Under the pieces are notes generated by a model. The model was not told the DNA's origin, did no database searches, and saw only the letters and a list, made by a program, of their open reading frames with translations. A program made the position numbers and the translations under genes. 64,000 bases of DNA from positions 644,832 through 708,831 of the forward strand of contig NAJO01000028.1 of assembly GCA_002077065.1 (NCBI GenBank), read 5' to 3'. The stretch is from Cryoendolithus antarcticus. Lineage: Eukaryota > Ascomycota > Dothideomycetes > Cladosporiales > Cladosporiaceae. How positions within the stretch are numbered: the stretch's first letter is position 1; each line of letters starts with the position of its first letter. Shown in pieces: positions 1 to 10,234 of this stretch.

Positions 1-171
1 ATCTACTGGCTCATTGCTGACTGATTTCGCTGCAGGAGCTGCTGCTTTCGAGGCTTCTTTCTTTGCCTTCGCTGCTGCTTTCTTAGCATCCTTGTCTGCT
101 TGCCGTTTGGAGATCTTGGGTTCGCCGCCCTCGGCGGGCACATCGGCTGCTTTTGCTTCCACGTCGGCCAT
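1..171 (-). CDS. N-terminus of a leftward gene, product uncertain (cut by window edge)
   Basis: An ATG at 169-171 on the minus strand opens a frame that stays open for 57 codons to the window edge. The peptide is acidic for about 15 residues and then very rich in Lys and Ala (KISKRQADKDAKKAAAKAKK at about residues 19-38). Such Lys/Ala-rich N-terminal extensions are common on fungal cytosolic aminoacyl-tRNA synthetases (lysyl, aspartyl) and on some ribosome-associated proteins, but no catalytic domain lies in the window, so the family cannot be assigned. The ATG is preceded by a purine-containing context and lies about 230 bp from the divergent macro-domain gene. Confidence 0.55.
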   Translation of the reverse strand, partial: MADVEAKAADVPAEGGEPKISKRQADKDAKKAAAKAKKEASKAAAPAAKSVSNEPVD

Positions 172-400
172 GGTGGTCGTCTCGCCAAGGGCTGTCCAAG
201 TCGCGTAAGTTAGAACTATACCTGCTGAACCTCACGTGCTGTCACAAGTCAGAGGAATGTTTTGAGTTGATCCCATGAGTCAAGCAACAGACCCCTGCAT
301 TCCACCCCCACCAAACGCGTGCAACATCACTTTCCCGCGTGTCTACCTAATTTCCGACTGCACTGAACTCACAGCATACACAGACTTACTCATACTCAAC
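172..400. promoter_or_regulatory. Divergent promoter region between the Lys/Ala-rich gene and the macro-domain gene
   Basis: This 229-bp gap separates two divergently read start codons and so must hold both promoters and leaders. A CACGTG-like element (cacgtg at about 233-238) lies near its middle. An in-frame ATG at 275 would extend the macro-domain protein by 42 residues, but that stretch does not look like family sequence, so I treat it as leader. Confidence 0.5.
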
Positions 401-1242
401 ATGGTCATCACTACCCTAGAGGAGATTCCCAACATAGCGGACCTCTACAACTCGGGCGACCTCGTGCCAGCCTCCAAAGATGACCTCCAACCAAACGCAA
501 CACAAATGCACAACTCCAAGATCTCCCTCATCCGCACCGACATCACCAAGCTCGCCGTAGACGCCATAGTCAACGCCGCGAACGAGTCCCTCCTCGGCGG
601 CGGGGGCGTAGATGGCGCAATACACCGTGCAGCCGGCCCAGAGCTGGTGAACGAATGCGAAGAACTCGACGGTTGCGACACGGGCGATGCCAAGATCACT
701 GGTGCCTACGAGCTACCGTGTAAGAAAGTAATACACGCTGTGGGACCGGTGTATCACACGAGGAAGCGACAGGGAACGCACACGAAGCTACTGCAGAGTT
801 GCTACACGAGAAGCCTGGTCTTGATGGTGGAGAATGGGTGCAGGAGTATTGCGTTCAGTGCGCTGAGTACGGGAGTGTATGGATACCCTAGCGAGGAGGC
901 TGCGGAGGGTGCACTTGGAGCTGTGATGGGCTGGCTGGACGAGGATGAGGAGAGGGCCGGGAAGGTGGATAGAATTGTGTTCTGCAGCTTCTTAGAAAAG
1001 GACGAGAAGGCTTATGAGAAATTAGTACCGTGAGTCTAATGCACGCGAACTTGCTGGCACGCATGCGATCTGACATTCAATCTAGTCGATTCTTCCCGCC
1101 ATCGACTGAGACCGAAGGCGAAAGAAGTATCACTGGCGACAAGCAGGGCGAGGAGGTCAAGAACACGCCAGACTTGCCCGACGTGCCGACCCAAGATCCA
1201 TCCGAGCATGGTTTCTCCGATGCGAAGAAGCGCAAGCTGTGA
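401..1242 (+). CDS. Macro-domain protein (ADP-ribose-acetyl-ester/ADP-ribosyl hydrolase type)
   Basis: Two exons (401-1029, 1086-1242) join across a 56-nt GTGAGT..TCTAG intron with branch site CTGAC at 1070-1074, giving 261 residues. The core is a MacroD-like fold: [20 protein letters not shown] at about residues 52-71 is the ADP-ribose-binding Asn/Gly loop and GVYGYP the second glycine loop. Family members remove ADP-ribose from proteins or hydrolyse O-acetyl-ADP-ribose. The C-terminal tail in exon 2 is hydrophilic and ends in a KKRKL basic patch, a possible nuclear signal. The ATG at 401 is preferred over an upstream in-frame ATG at 275 because the sequence from 401 ([10 protein letters not shown]) resembles fungal relatives and has a good context (tcaacATGG). 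Confidence 0.88.
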
Positions 1243-1474
1243 GACCGTGTCTTCGTTCGAGCCGTATGGAGCAGAGGGAAGTTGCTCAAATTAGCCGGGC
1301 CTTTCTAGGGTAAGCTCGGGCATCGGTCGATGATAACATGGCTTGCTGGCGTTGGTTGGCGAGGTGGTATGACTCAATGAGTGGATGTCGGGATGCATAA
1401 AGGCAAGCGCGATACATGCTGATCTTTTCCTCCAACACCTTCGCCCTACACCACACAGCCTACTTGTTGCTGCG

Positions 1475-2262
1475 ATGGACCCTACTGCAGCTGTGACTAC
1501 GCCCGATCCGCGCATCATGTGTCAAGAGAACATCGGGGCAGGACCATTCGGTAACACGGGCACAAGGTGCGTGACGTGCGGCGAGTCTGGAACTCAGGCC
1601 TGCACCCAGTGCAAAGCCATACGCTACTGCAGCGCCAAATGCCAGGAGCAAGACTGGTCAGTAATATCTCCCCATTGCGCATCATTCCCAATGTCCATGT
1701 CTAACACAGCGTGCGAAGGCCGGAGCACAAGCTCCTCTGCAGTCAGAGACGCGATCTCCGTGCCCGGCCCACAGATCGCCATTTCCAAGCTCTCTAATTT
1801 CCGGTCTCCCAAGCCAAAGCGCGCCTCCTCTGGATCCGTGGCCAGCCACCAGAGAGTATAGTGACCAACCTCGACAGCGCAAGCGTAGCAGCTCTCGCAT
1901 CCAAGAACTGGCAAGCAAACCGTCTCTGCCAGCTCGGTAACCCGCTATCATCGCCCGCCATCATCAGTCGAGGCACGGGTTCACCTCGTCGTTCACTTCA
2001 CCTCTGATCCCGCACAACGGGCCCAGCGAATGCGAGTCTGCGTGCTTGGCTAGGCGAGGACTTTGATCTGCGGCATAGTGCGCCCGGGCCGCTATTAGGT
2101 GCTGGATACAAGGGTGGCGAGGACGGCGAGACGGATCGCCTGAGAGACTTTGAGATGAAGGATCTGAAGGTTATGAGGGCTATGTTGAGGCGGCCTGATG
2201 AGGATAAGCTTGTGCAATTCTCGGATGGGGGACGAAATTTGGAGGTGTGGTTTAGGAGGTAG
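1475..2262 (+). pseudogene. Broken MYND zinc-finger paralog (copy 1 of a tandem triplet)
   Basis: Exon 1 (1475-1656) encodes an intact MYND finger with Cys pairs, YCSAKCQEQDW and, after a 62-nt intron (1657-1718), EHKLLC. The intron sits at exactly the position found in copies 2 and 3, inside the Trp codon of the DW motif. The remaining frame aligns with the other copies (DRHFQAL-FPVSQAKARLLWI; ARLLWIRGQPPES; APGPLL; RDFEMKDLK) to a final stop at 2260-2262, but has in-frame stops TAA at 1795-1797, exactly where the paralogs carry a Tyr, and TGA at 2005-2007, with a local frame slip near the second. Neither break can sit in an intron without removing conserved residues. A truncated MYND-only peptide of 86 residues could still be made. 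Confidence 0.8.
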
Positions 2263-2831
2263 GTGCCACGGTGCTCACGTGTTTTAAGATTCGGAAACGT
2301 CTAGTGGGCCACAAGTGTACCAGGACATGGAGCGAGTGGGTCCCTTGCATCCTCCCGGATCGATGAATTGAGGCACGGCAATGCTGTGCTGTCGCCTCTT
2401 CTTTCTATTTTAGCTTGCGCTGCACTTACCCAAGCTCGAGGACTATTACCATTTGCAGTCGACTGGTCGGCCTTCGTGCTATCTGTACTGGCTCACGGTT
2501 GACTACTACTGGCTCACGTGTCGATCGCGATTGATTCACCACATTGGGAGTCTTGGATCCGGTATACCTGTTGGAGGGGAGTGATGAAGTTGAAGAGAAG
2601 GTAACGCGGCGAAATGCGAATGACGAAATGAAGGGCAGAACGTGAATTCGAATGAAGTGGCGTGGGTAAAGATTTTCGTATCAGCAAGTGAATGAGCTGC
2701 GGCGTTCGTGGCTTCACTTATGCATGTGCCAAAGCTGAAGGCCAGGCTTGTCCTCTCAAGACACAGAGCTGGCGCCCACTACATCCACTCACACTATCGC
2801 TCTACCGCCTGCGTTACTGCCACCCATCAAC
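2263..2831. other. Intergenic region between MYND copies 1 and 2
   Basis: No gene is recognised here. It holds the 3' end of the broken copy and the promoter of copy 2; short open frames in it have no family features. Confidence 0.6.
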
Positions 2832-3507
2832 ATGGCACCTCAAGACACCACCTGCGCGGTCTGCCGAGAGGCTGCAAGCCAGAAGTACGGAAAATGCAAG
2901 TCTATTATCTACTGCACCGCAAAGTGCCAGAAGCAGGATTGGTAAGTATCATCTCTTACATGCGTCCTCTTCGCGATGACCACGACTGACATCACTATTC
3001 AGGAGTGACCACAAGCTTCTCTGCAAACAGATGCGCAATATGGCTCCTCGTCCAAACGCTCGCCACATCCGCCCCCTCTACTTTCCAGCCATCGAATCCA
3101 AGCCGTGTCTTCTCTGGGTGCGAGGACAACCGCCAGGCTCCAAATGCGAACATCTAGAGGAAGTCGACGTCAGAAACCTGGTGTCGAAGGAGTTCAAGGC
3201 CAGCAAAATCGCCCGCCTGGGGCCGACCCCGAAGAACATGATCGTGCACCATCGCACAGGACCAGGTCACCAGACAAATGTCAGTCTAGCTGCGTGGATC
3301 GAAGAGCAGCGTCTGGAGCACATTGCGCCTGGGCCTCTATTGGTGTCGGGCCACAGGGGGCCGGGGACAGAGGGTGATGTGCATTGCGACTTTGAGATGA
3401 AGGATCTGCTATTCCTGAGGTGGTATCTAGAGGCGCCTATCGAACAAGACACGCTTGAGTTCATCACGAACGGGGGAAAGGACACAACGCAATTGTATCG
3501 GATGTAA
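2832..3507 (+). CDS. MYND zinc-finger protein (copy 2 of a tandem triplet)
   Basis: Exons 2832-2941 and 3003-3507 join across a 61-nt GTAAGT..TTCAG intron (branch CTGAC 2986-2990), giving 204 residues. An N-terminal MYND finger (CAVCREAASQKYGKC, YCTAKCQKQDW, DHKLLC) binds two zinc ions and usually mediates protein contacts with proline-rich partners. The C-terminal half has a conserved motif pair, APGPLLVSGH and DFEMKDL, shared with copies 1 and 3; I do not know its fold. The start is chosen because ATG at 2832 (caacATGG) lies at the same distance (110 nt) from the intron as the start of copy 3. Function in the cell is unknown; similar stand-alone MYND proteins are amplified in many filamentous fungi. 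Confidence 0.85.
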
Positions 3508-3864
3508 AGGGAGCTGTCAGTAGTGAGGGTGAAGGAGAGATATGTTGGCCAACCGTACAGCGCTCCCCAACATCCACTGGCGGCTTGCGCTGACATTGAC
3601 TGCTCTGCGTATGTATATGATCTGCTCTCACGCCTGGGGAAGCAGTTCTGCGGTATTGATTGAAGACTAGGAGGAGTGCATTGCATTGTCGACAGTGGTC
3701 ATGGAATGTGGAAGGCACGTGTGGGTTGATCGTGCCTTCCCTACATGGACTGATACTGCTGCCTGCATTTACACTTCACTCTCGCGACCTCACTTCTTAA
3801 ACCTCACTCCAGCTGCTGTCTTGTATCATTGAAGCACATGAGCGAAGCTACAACCACTAACAAG
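3508..3864. other. Intergenic region between MYND copies 2 and 3
   Basis: It holds the 3' flank of copy 2 and the promoter of copy 3. The only structured element seen is the inverted repeat at 3710-3740. An in-frame ATG at 3838 could lengthen copy 3 by nine residues. Confidence 0.6.
3710..3740. repeat. Perfect 10-bp inverted repeat with CACGTG box
   Basis: GGAAGGCACG (3710-3719) and its exact complement CGTGCCTTCC (3731-3740) flank an 11-nt loop. A CACGTG E-box (3716-3721) overlaps the left arm. The element lies about 125 bp upstream of the start of MYND copy 3, so it could be a dimer-binding operator for a bHLH factor, or a hairpin. Confidence 0.75.
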
Positions 3865-4617
3865 ATGGCGTCCCGGTTCACTACCTGCATCATCTGCTGG
3901 CAGGAGGCCACCCAGATCTGTGGACAGTGCAAGCTGGTCAAGTACTGCGGAACCTCATGTCAGCAGAAGGATTGGTATGCGATGCGAGACTTTGGATTCC
4001 TTGTATCGTTCCTCCACTGACCATCATTCCCTAGGCACGACCACAAACTCATCTGCAAGCAACGCAGCGAATTGCCACCACGTCCTTCCGACCGCCACTT
4101 CCTGTCGCTGTACTTCCCTATCGATCAGGTGAAGCCTCGTCTCATGTGGGTGCTCGGTCAACCCACAGGCAGCAAAAAGGCCCACCTCGACGAGACTGCG
4201 GTTGGCAAACTCGTCGGCGACGACTTCGACTGCTCCGGCATGGGATGCGGGCCTGGCAAACCAGGAGAGAAAGTTGAGACCGACAAAGTTTCTGCGGTCG
4301 GCGAACCTCCACTCACGCAGCCCATCACACTCCACTACACGACTGAGCCCTACCATCAGAAGAACGCGTGTCTCGGCGGTTGGGTGGGCGGTATGTGGCT
4401 GCGTCGCATCGCTCCAGGGCCGCTGCTGGTATCAGGGCATACCAGTGGCGATATTGGGCCAGACAGCAAGTTCGGGCATCGCGACTTTGAGATGCAGGAC
4501 CTCAACGTGCTGAAGACGTTGTTGACGGGCGACTTCCCTCCTCACTTCATGAAGATTATGATGTCGCAGGAAACCAGTCCGACGACCAGAGGGAAGAAGT
4601 CGTGGTTCAGGATGTAG
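3865..4617 (+). CDS. MYND zinc-finger protein (copy 3 of a tandem triplet)
   Basis: Exons 3865-3974 and 4035-4617 join across a 60-nt GTATGC..CCTAG intron placed inside the Trp codon as in the other copies, giving 230 residues. The MYND finger runs TTCIICWQEATQICGQC, KYCGTSCQQKDW, HDHKLIC. The C-terminal region carries RPSDRHFLSLYFP, APGPLLVSGH (in the form RIAPGPLLVSGH) and DFEMQDL, plus an insertion of about 20 residues (around FDCSGMGCGPGKPGEKVETD) absent from copy 2. The start at 3865 matches copy 2 in exon length; an upstream in-frame ATG at 3838 is possible. Same unknown role as copy 2; divergence between copies suggests an old duplication. Confidence 0.85.
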
Positions 4618-5265
4618 GCTACTGTGACGAGGTGAGGGCATTGACGGCGGACGCTGGCGGAGAATCAGCAGCTGTGAGTCGGTAGCGTGGACTTGCGGAA
4701 AGTGCTGTGAGCGATGTCAACACTGTAAAGCAAGGTCGATGTAGCTAAGGAGAGAGTATGAATGGCCTTCATTGATGTCTCCACTGTGTTGTGACCCACC
4801 TTGCCGTGTGAGTCCGCGTCTTCAGCAGATATTTGCTAGATCGAACAGATGGCTGTGTGCACCCGTCGACTTCGCAATTTCATGTAGATGCTGCAGAGCC
4901 AGGCACGGACGGCATGCATATACTGACGGTGCGATTTCTGCGTAGCGCGTGCGTTCACTCTCGGAGGACGTGCTGTCGTCTCATCGCGACTGGTCTTGCA
5001 CTTCTTCCCGCTCAAGTTGCACCTTCCGAGGACTTTGCTACCACCTTAATCCATTTGACAATCATTGTCATTCGAGAGTACACTGGGCCCGCCGCGTCGG
5101 TCAGAGCGCGACCGGCAGGTAGGCTTCGGCTATGACTCTCCTTGGCAATGTGATGGCCTGTCCCTCGTTGCCGTTCACACGATAGAGGGTCAAACGAGGA
5201 CCCTGTTGCATCGACATCTCCAGACTTGTACTGTATGTATCAGACTATGCATGACATCATCACAC
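4618..5265. other. Intergenic region, nothing recognised
   Basis: This 648-bp stretch lies between the convergent 3' ends of MYND copy 3 and the large membrane-protein gene. Open frames in it are short and show no motif. Confidence 0.6.
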
Positions 5266-7918
5266 TCATTTCTTCCAAGCAGTCATAAGCTGACCAGCCG
5301 TGCCCAAATTGCCCTGCGATGCCTCCATACCAATAATATCCGTCGCGATAGGCTTGATACCATTCCACACGCCATTCGCAACAACAGCAAAACCCCAAGC
5401 ACCGTTCGCATTGGCCACGACGCCAATCCGCTTGTCTTCCATCTCGGCCAATGTCACCGCTCGTTTGAGGCCGCCAGCACGAGGATCATCTACGATTGGA
5501 CTCTCGGCAGGCTGTAGACGCTGACCAAGCTCCCTCACTACGTTGCTCTGGAGCATATCTGGGGCGTCGAAGTGTGCGGCAGCTAAGCCTTTGGCGCTCA
5601 GTTGCGTCTTCACGATTTCAGTCTCTGCTGGGTGGGTGAAGCAGTAAGCGCCCAGTGCGAGGAGGATCACAGCGACGACGTAGAGCAGCTTCAAGCCCAA
5701 GAGGAGACTCAGAGGCGCTATCGGCACTCTGGCGGCCCCGATGGTGCTGTTACGCACTTGCTCGATGACGTTTGCTTGCGTGTCCATCGTACCGGCAGTC
5801 AAGGCTAGTGCTGCATTGGCCCATCCGTCTGCGAAGACATCAGCCAGGTCTCTCGAGGTGTTCTGCAGCGCTGCCAAGCTAGCAATTGACGCGAGAGCGT
5901 TCGCAGCTGGATCAAGATGGAAGCCAAAAGGCGCACTGATATAGCCACCCATCTCCGGATTTGACACTTCCGCGTCAAACGTGTGGATGGAGCCGTTCGC
6001 CCAAGCATAAGTGACGTTGTAGACCGTGGCAAGGCATTGAACGATCCATTGGGTGTTATAGCCGATGCTAGCCCGGTAGATCTCCGTATCGTTAAGTAGT
6101 GGATTGTCGATCACGCCAGTGTTAGGGTCAAACGCAGGGTAGCCGGTCGCCCAGGTGGCAAAATGCAGCGGGTTCTGAGCGTGCAGATACTGAGTATCCA
6201 AGTTTCTCTGTAAAGACTCTATCTGCGCCATTGTCAACCGAGTGTCATAGCTTGTGCCGTTATTAGTCATCAGAATGTGAAGCTCCTCAGTGCTGTAGAC
6301 GCGCTTGCCAACCCGGTCGGTCAAATTAGCGTTCGTGGAGAAGGCGAAGCCGATCAGTGGTCTGCCTTCTTCAACGTTGGCACTGTCGTTAGTGATATCG
6401 TTGTGGGTCTCAGGTGTCGCATCGAGCGTTTGCGCTTCTCCAGGAAAGGTGAAGTTCGCCTGGAAGCCGGGAGTGCATGAAAAGTTGTTCTTATAGACCC
6501 CAGCGCTATCTAACACCATCGGCCATTGCGCGCTGTCCACACAATGGCTCGTGATCGGCTTGCATTGCGTCGTGATGCCGAAGGTATGTGCTTTGAAGTC
6601 AAGCTTTGCGTCTGCTCGTTTGTCGGCGAGGTAGTGATATGTCAGCCCATCCTTGTCCGTGTAGTTTGAGATGGTCGTGATCGCCGAGTGACCGAGCATG
6701 GTGCGGGCAGACTCGTCTGGCCCTGCCAGCGTGGCAATGATCCCGCTTGTGTCGGTAGCACCGTAGCGCAGATTACAACTGAGCCACTGAATTCCAGTCA
6801 TCGCTTCAAATCCACCGGGTCCATCGGAGCACTGAAGCGCGGACAATGCTCTTCCAAAAGCGCTGACTCGCGAGGTCGTATTGTAGAGCTGCGTTACGAT
6901 CGCGGGCGTGGTTGCAATACCAAACCATGTATCGACGAGCGGGATCATAAGTCTAAAGATCGATAGGTCAGCGCGGATCTAGATTAGGCTCATCTGCATC
7001 TCTCTGAAGCTTCGTGAGACAGGTATTGCTTTTGTAGACCTGGCTGCGATGACAGACAGCTCAGCCGTAGCAGCCGAGAGAGACTCGTTCGAACGTAACA
7101 TTGATCGCATTGTCTCTCACTCATGTCGCATGCCAAACAACAGCAGTGGATGTAATGAAAGCAGCACAGGGACGTCTCTAAGTTCTCGGGAAAAGATACA
7201 CTTACCCTAGAATTGTGATCATGAACAGCGCCGTAAATGCCATCGGTATGGGATCGGCCAGCTTCCTCTTGTGTTGATAGCGGTGGAGCAAAGTATCCTT
7301 CAATGGCTCCAAGCTATTCCCACCCAGCAATCCGATGAGCAGCGTCAATTGCTGTGGACTCGGTAAATCTACGCCCTCGCCACGTTGTGACTTGACAATA
7401 ATCCGTCGAGCCGCAAAGAACGCGACAAGAGCCATGATGGAGCTAGTCAGGTACGGAATGACACGACTAGTCCACGATGCAATGGTCGTAATCGTCGAAG
7501 GATTGCGCTGCGTATATAGAGCGGGTCCAGCCATGTGCCGCCAATCATATATCATTTCCGTGACGTTCAAGTCGCGCTGCGCAGTTGTCGCCTGGATGTA
7601 GAACTCGGGCCAGCCATGCTGAGTCTTGACCTGTTTGCTGAGTATGAACCAGATGAGCACCGCCGAGATCACAATGACGGGTATACATGGCAAGGCCACG
7701 CCGCAGACGATGGTCCAGATGGCTTTTGCAAGGTCGCGATCGGGTTTGGCGAATGCTGCTTCATTGTCTTTAATGAGGGTGTCGTCCTCGCCTGGCACCG
7801 CTGTTATTTTTGATGTGACGCCAGATTTCTCTGGCTGATTAGAAATCTTGTCTTCATAGGGAGTTCCATCCGGGTGGATTTGAGAGGTAGCTCCCACTTT
7901 CTCGAATCTCGAGTCCAT
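5266..7918 (-). CDS. Large conserved fungal membrane protein of unknown function
   Basis: Exon 1 (7918-7206) and exon 2 (6952-5266) join in phase across a 253-nt GTAAGT..TTTAG intron with branch CTGAC, giving 799 residues. Membrane segments are visible at about residues 68-93 (AIWTIVCGVALPCIPVIVIS), 145-165, 225-250 (spanning the splice junction) and near the C-terminus (LLLGLKLLYVVAVILLALGA). The roughly 400-residue stretch between the third and last segments is rich in N-x-S/T sequons and Cys, so it is probably lumenal or extracellular; the tail after the last segment is likely cytosolic. I recognise the layout as a type common in filamentous ascomycetes but know no function. The intron is several times longer than others here, so an extra exon is possible. 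Confidence 0.75.
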
Positions 7919-8791
7919 GGCCAAAACCGAAATGCAAACTGATACAGGCGAGAAAGAGACGTGCCCGTTCACCTACCTGAGAACCTAACTCTCCGACCCA
8001 TATCAGAATTTGCTCTACATGCCGACCACCGGAGCTGAGGGGCCATTGCTTCTGCTTGGTGTGCCCGTTGGCACGAGAGCACGCAAAATCGCGGTTTTGT
8101 CTCGAGATCAAACGGTGAATGGGCGCGGCTAGCCCAGCGCCACAGGGTCCCAGAAGCGCACGCGGGAGCTGAACGGTGCAGTAGACTTTACGGATCTGGC
8201 GAAGATCAAGCCACGAACCAAATAGCCGAGTGTTCCCGCGGTCGAGTCCTTGTTTCCATTGGGATATAGTCTGAGACCAGACTTTCCACTGTGGCGCTGT
8301 TCTGCCGAGGATCTTGTTGAAGCTGTTGCCAGATACGTGCTCAGCATCTCATTCGCCACTTGGATCCCGCGGTGCCTGCCCCTTCTGAGACACGACTTCC
8401 GAATCCGGCCTTGGCGATTTGCAGGTGAAGTGATGTCCATAGTGCCGACCTACATAACCCTCGCCAGTAGTCAGCGCATTGATGTGGTTGCTTACAAGAC
8501 TTCCAGAAGGGTAAGGAGGCAGCGTCCAGTACAGCACACAAGCATTGGCATGTCATTGCTTGGTTGAGCACGGGTGATGGAGGTGAAGGAGTGTCGTCAC
8601 CACGCCGCTTGCCTGGCACCACACGCATCTCGCCAAAAACTTCACGTGCAAGTGACGTGCAATACGCCTCGTTGACGCGCGGAGGACAAGATGATGACCA
8701 CCTTGTGCTATATTCCTCGCTCTCTGTAAGTCTTCGTCCTGTATCACTCTCCTAACTTCCTCCATCCTGCTCTCCACAGTGAAACACAAGA
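7919..8791. promoter_or_regulatory. Divergent promoter region, membrane protein and DUF1769 gene
   Basis: The 873-bp gap separates two divergent start codons. Its right end holds a likely transcribed leader with an intron (see 8726-8779). A tatattcc sequence at about 8710 could be a TATA-like element. No gene is seen. Confidence 0.5.
8726..8779 (+). other. Likely 5'-UTR intron of the DUF1769 gene
   Basis: GTAAGT at 8726, branch site CTAAC at 8752-8756, a pyrimidine-rich run and CCACAG ending at 8779 form a textbook fungal intron of 54 nt that ends 12 nt before the ATG at 8792. Confidence 0.75.
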
Positions 8792-10120
8792 ATGGCTTCC
8801 CTCATCAAAGACAAGCTGAAGTCAGCCACCGGCCATAATGCAGCAGAAGACGCCGAAGCGAAGCGCGAAGCGGACAAGTATCGTCTCCAGGTCACGGCGG
8901 GAGGCAGCTACGACAAAGCTACTCACCGCCCAGTAGCCGTCAACACCGGCGAGGCAACTTACTTCGAGAACAAGCATCTCCGTGGGAAGGTCCAGGTGCG
9001 CATACGCAATTTCCAAGGTCTACCCTCGACATCCCCATCTTCAAGTCCTTACTTCGAAGACCCGCATCACGCAAAAGACCAGTACAGTCTTGCCTTCAGC
9101 TTTGTGCCGAAGCATGATATTCCCTCACTGAACGCAGTATGGGGAAATGACTTTGATCACCCAGTCCGAGATCGCTTGCCACCTGGGTTCAACACTGCCT
9201 TCAAGATCGTGAAGGACTTCATTGACCCAGGACTGAGCTGCGACGCATATGCCGACGAGCCATGGCTATATGGCCCAGCGCTGAGCTCATGGTTTGCGCT
9301 CGTAGTTGGCGACAAGATCGGACAAGACGCCGACTTCCCAGCACCGCGCGAAAATGCCGCCATGGAAGAAGGTGGCCAAGGATCAGGAAGCGAGGTCAGA
9401 CAGCACCTAGGTCTGCCCGAGAACAACGAGAAGAGACGGAAACACTTTCTTTCCGCCGCGCATCGCGAAAGCTTCACCTTCGAGAATGGCAGACTATACC
9501 AAGCAGACTTCTACAACCCGTATCTGGACTTTGGCAACTTTTCACTCAAGCTACCGGGTTTCTCGCTGAAGGTCATCAAGTATGTCGACGAGAAGAGCCA
9601 TTGTCTGAGATATGTGTTTAAAGACCGGGAGAGCGGAGAGGTGTATATGAATGTCAACTTTGAGCTATTGATGGGGAAGGAGGTGGATGATGCGTTGGCG
9701 CGAGAGAAGAGTGGAATGCGGACAAGTCAAGTCAGGGCAGGTGCAGTGGAAGGAGTCGAAGAACAGAGCCAGGCTGGCGCTATGAAGGAGAATACCAGCG
9801 ACTCTGCACCGAAGGCGCCGCAACAGCACTCCACCAATGTCAATGGCGTCGCCGAAATCTCTCAGCCGGGCAGCGTTACGAAGTATGCCGCACCAACAGA
9901 TGCACGAGAAGCACCTCGGGTGGCCAACGTCACCGAATCGACCCCTGACACATTTCCGAATTTAACTGATTGTAGAAGCGCGCCTGACGCGGCAGTCAGC
10001 ACGCCGGAGGCCTCAGTGCAGAACACCGCACCCGACAACGACCAAGTGAGCGAGATCAGCGAACTCTTACAAGCATCTGCGACCAGTGATCGTCGCTCTG
10101 ATGCGCGTGGTATACTGTGA
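8792..10120 (+). CDS. DUF1769 (UPF0590-like) fungal protein
   Basis: An uninterrupted frame encodes 442 residues. The first 300 residues match the fungal DUF1769 pattern as I know it: LQVTAGGSYD at about residue 30, KVQVRIRNFQGLP, the SSSPYFED segment, FSFVPKHDIPS, the highly conserved GNDFDHPVRDRLPPGFNTA and YGPALSSW. The tail from about residue 315 is Ser/Thr/Ala-rich low complexity and probably disordered. No signal peptide or membrane segment is seen, so it is probably intracellular. Biochemical role unknown. The start follows the leader intron directly (agaATGG). Confidence 0.85.
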   Translation: MASLIKDKLKSATGHNAAEDAEAKREADKYRLQVTAGGSYDKATHRPVAVNTGEATYFENKHLRGKVQVRIRNFQGLPSTSPSSSPYFEDPHHAKDQYSLAFSFVPKHDIPSLNAVWGNDFDHPVRDRLPPGFNTAFKIVKDFIDPGLSCDAYADEPWLYGPALSSWFALVVGDKIGQDADFPAPRENAAMEEGGQGSGSEVRQHLGLPENNEKRRKHFLSAAHRESFTFENGRLYQADFYNPYLDFGNFSLKLPGFSLKVIKYVDEKSHCLRYVFKDRESGEVYMNVNFELLMGKEVDDALAREKSGMRTSQVRAGAVEGVEEQSQAGAMKENTSDSAPKAPQQHSTNVNGVAEISQPGSVTKYAAPTDAREAPRVANVTESTPDTFPNLTDCRSAPDAAVSTPEASVQNTAPDNDQVSEISELLQASATSDRRSDARGIL

Positions 10121-10234
10121 ACGAATCGTATACGATATATGCGATGCTGCACGCTAAGAGTGAACGCCTCGACGAAATACAATAACCTACAATACCCGCT
10201 CGGACCTGGCTTCCTGAAACCCCAGGCAACGCAC

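Noticed and set aside
275..400. In-frame ATG extension of the macro-domain protein by 42 residues
   Set aside because: The extension does not resemble family N-termini and the ATG at 401 has the better context and a family-like start.
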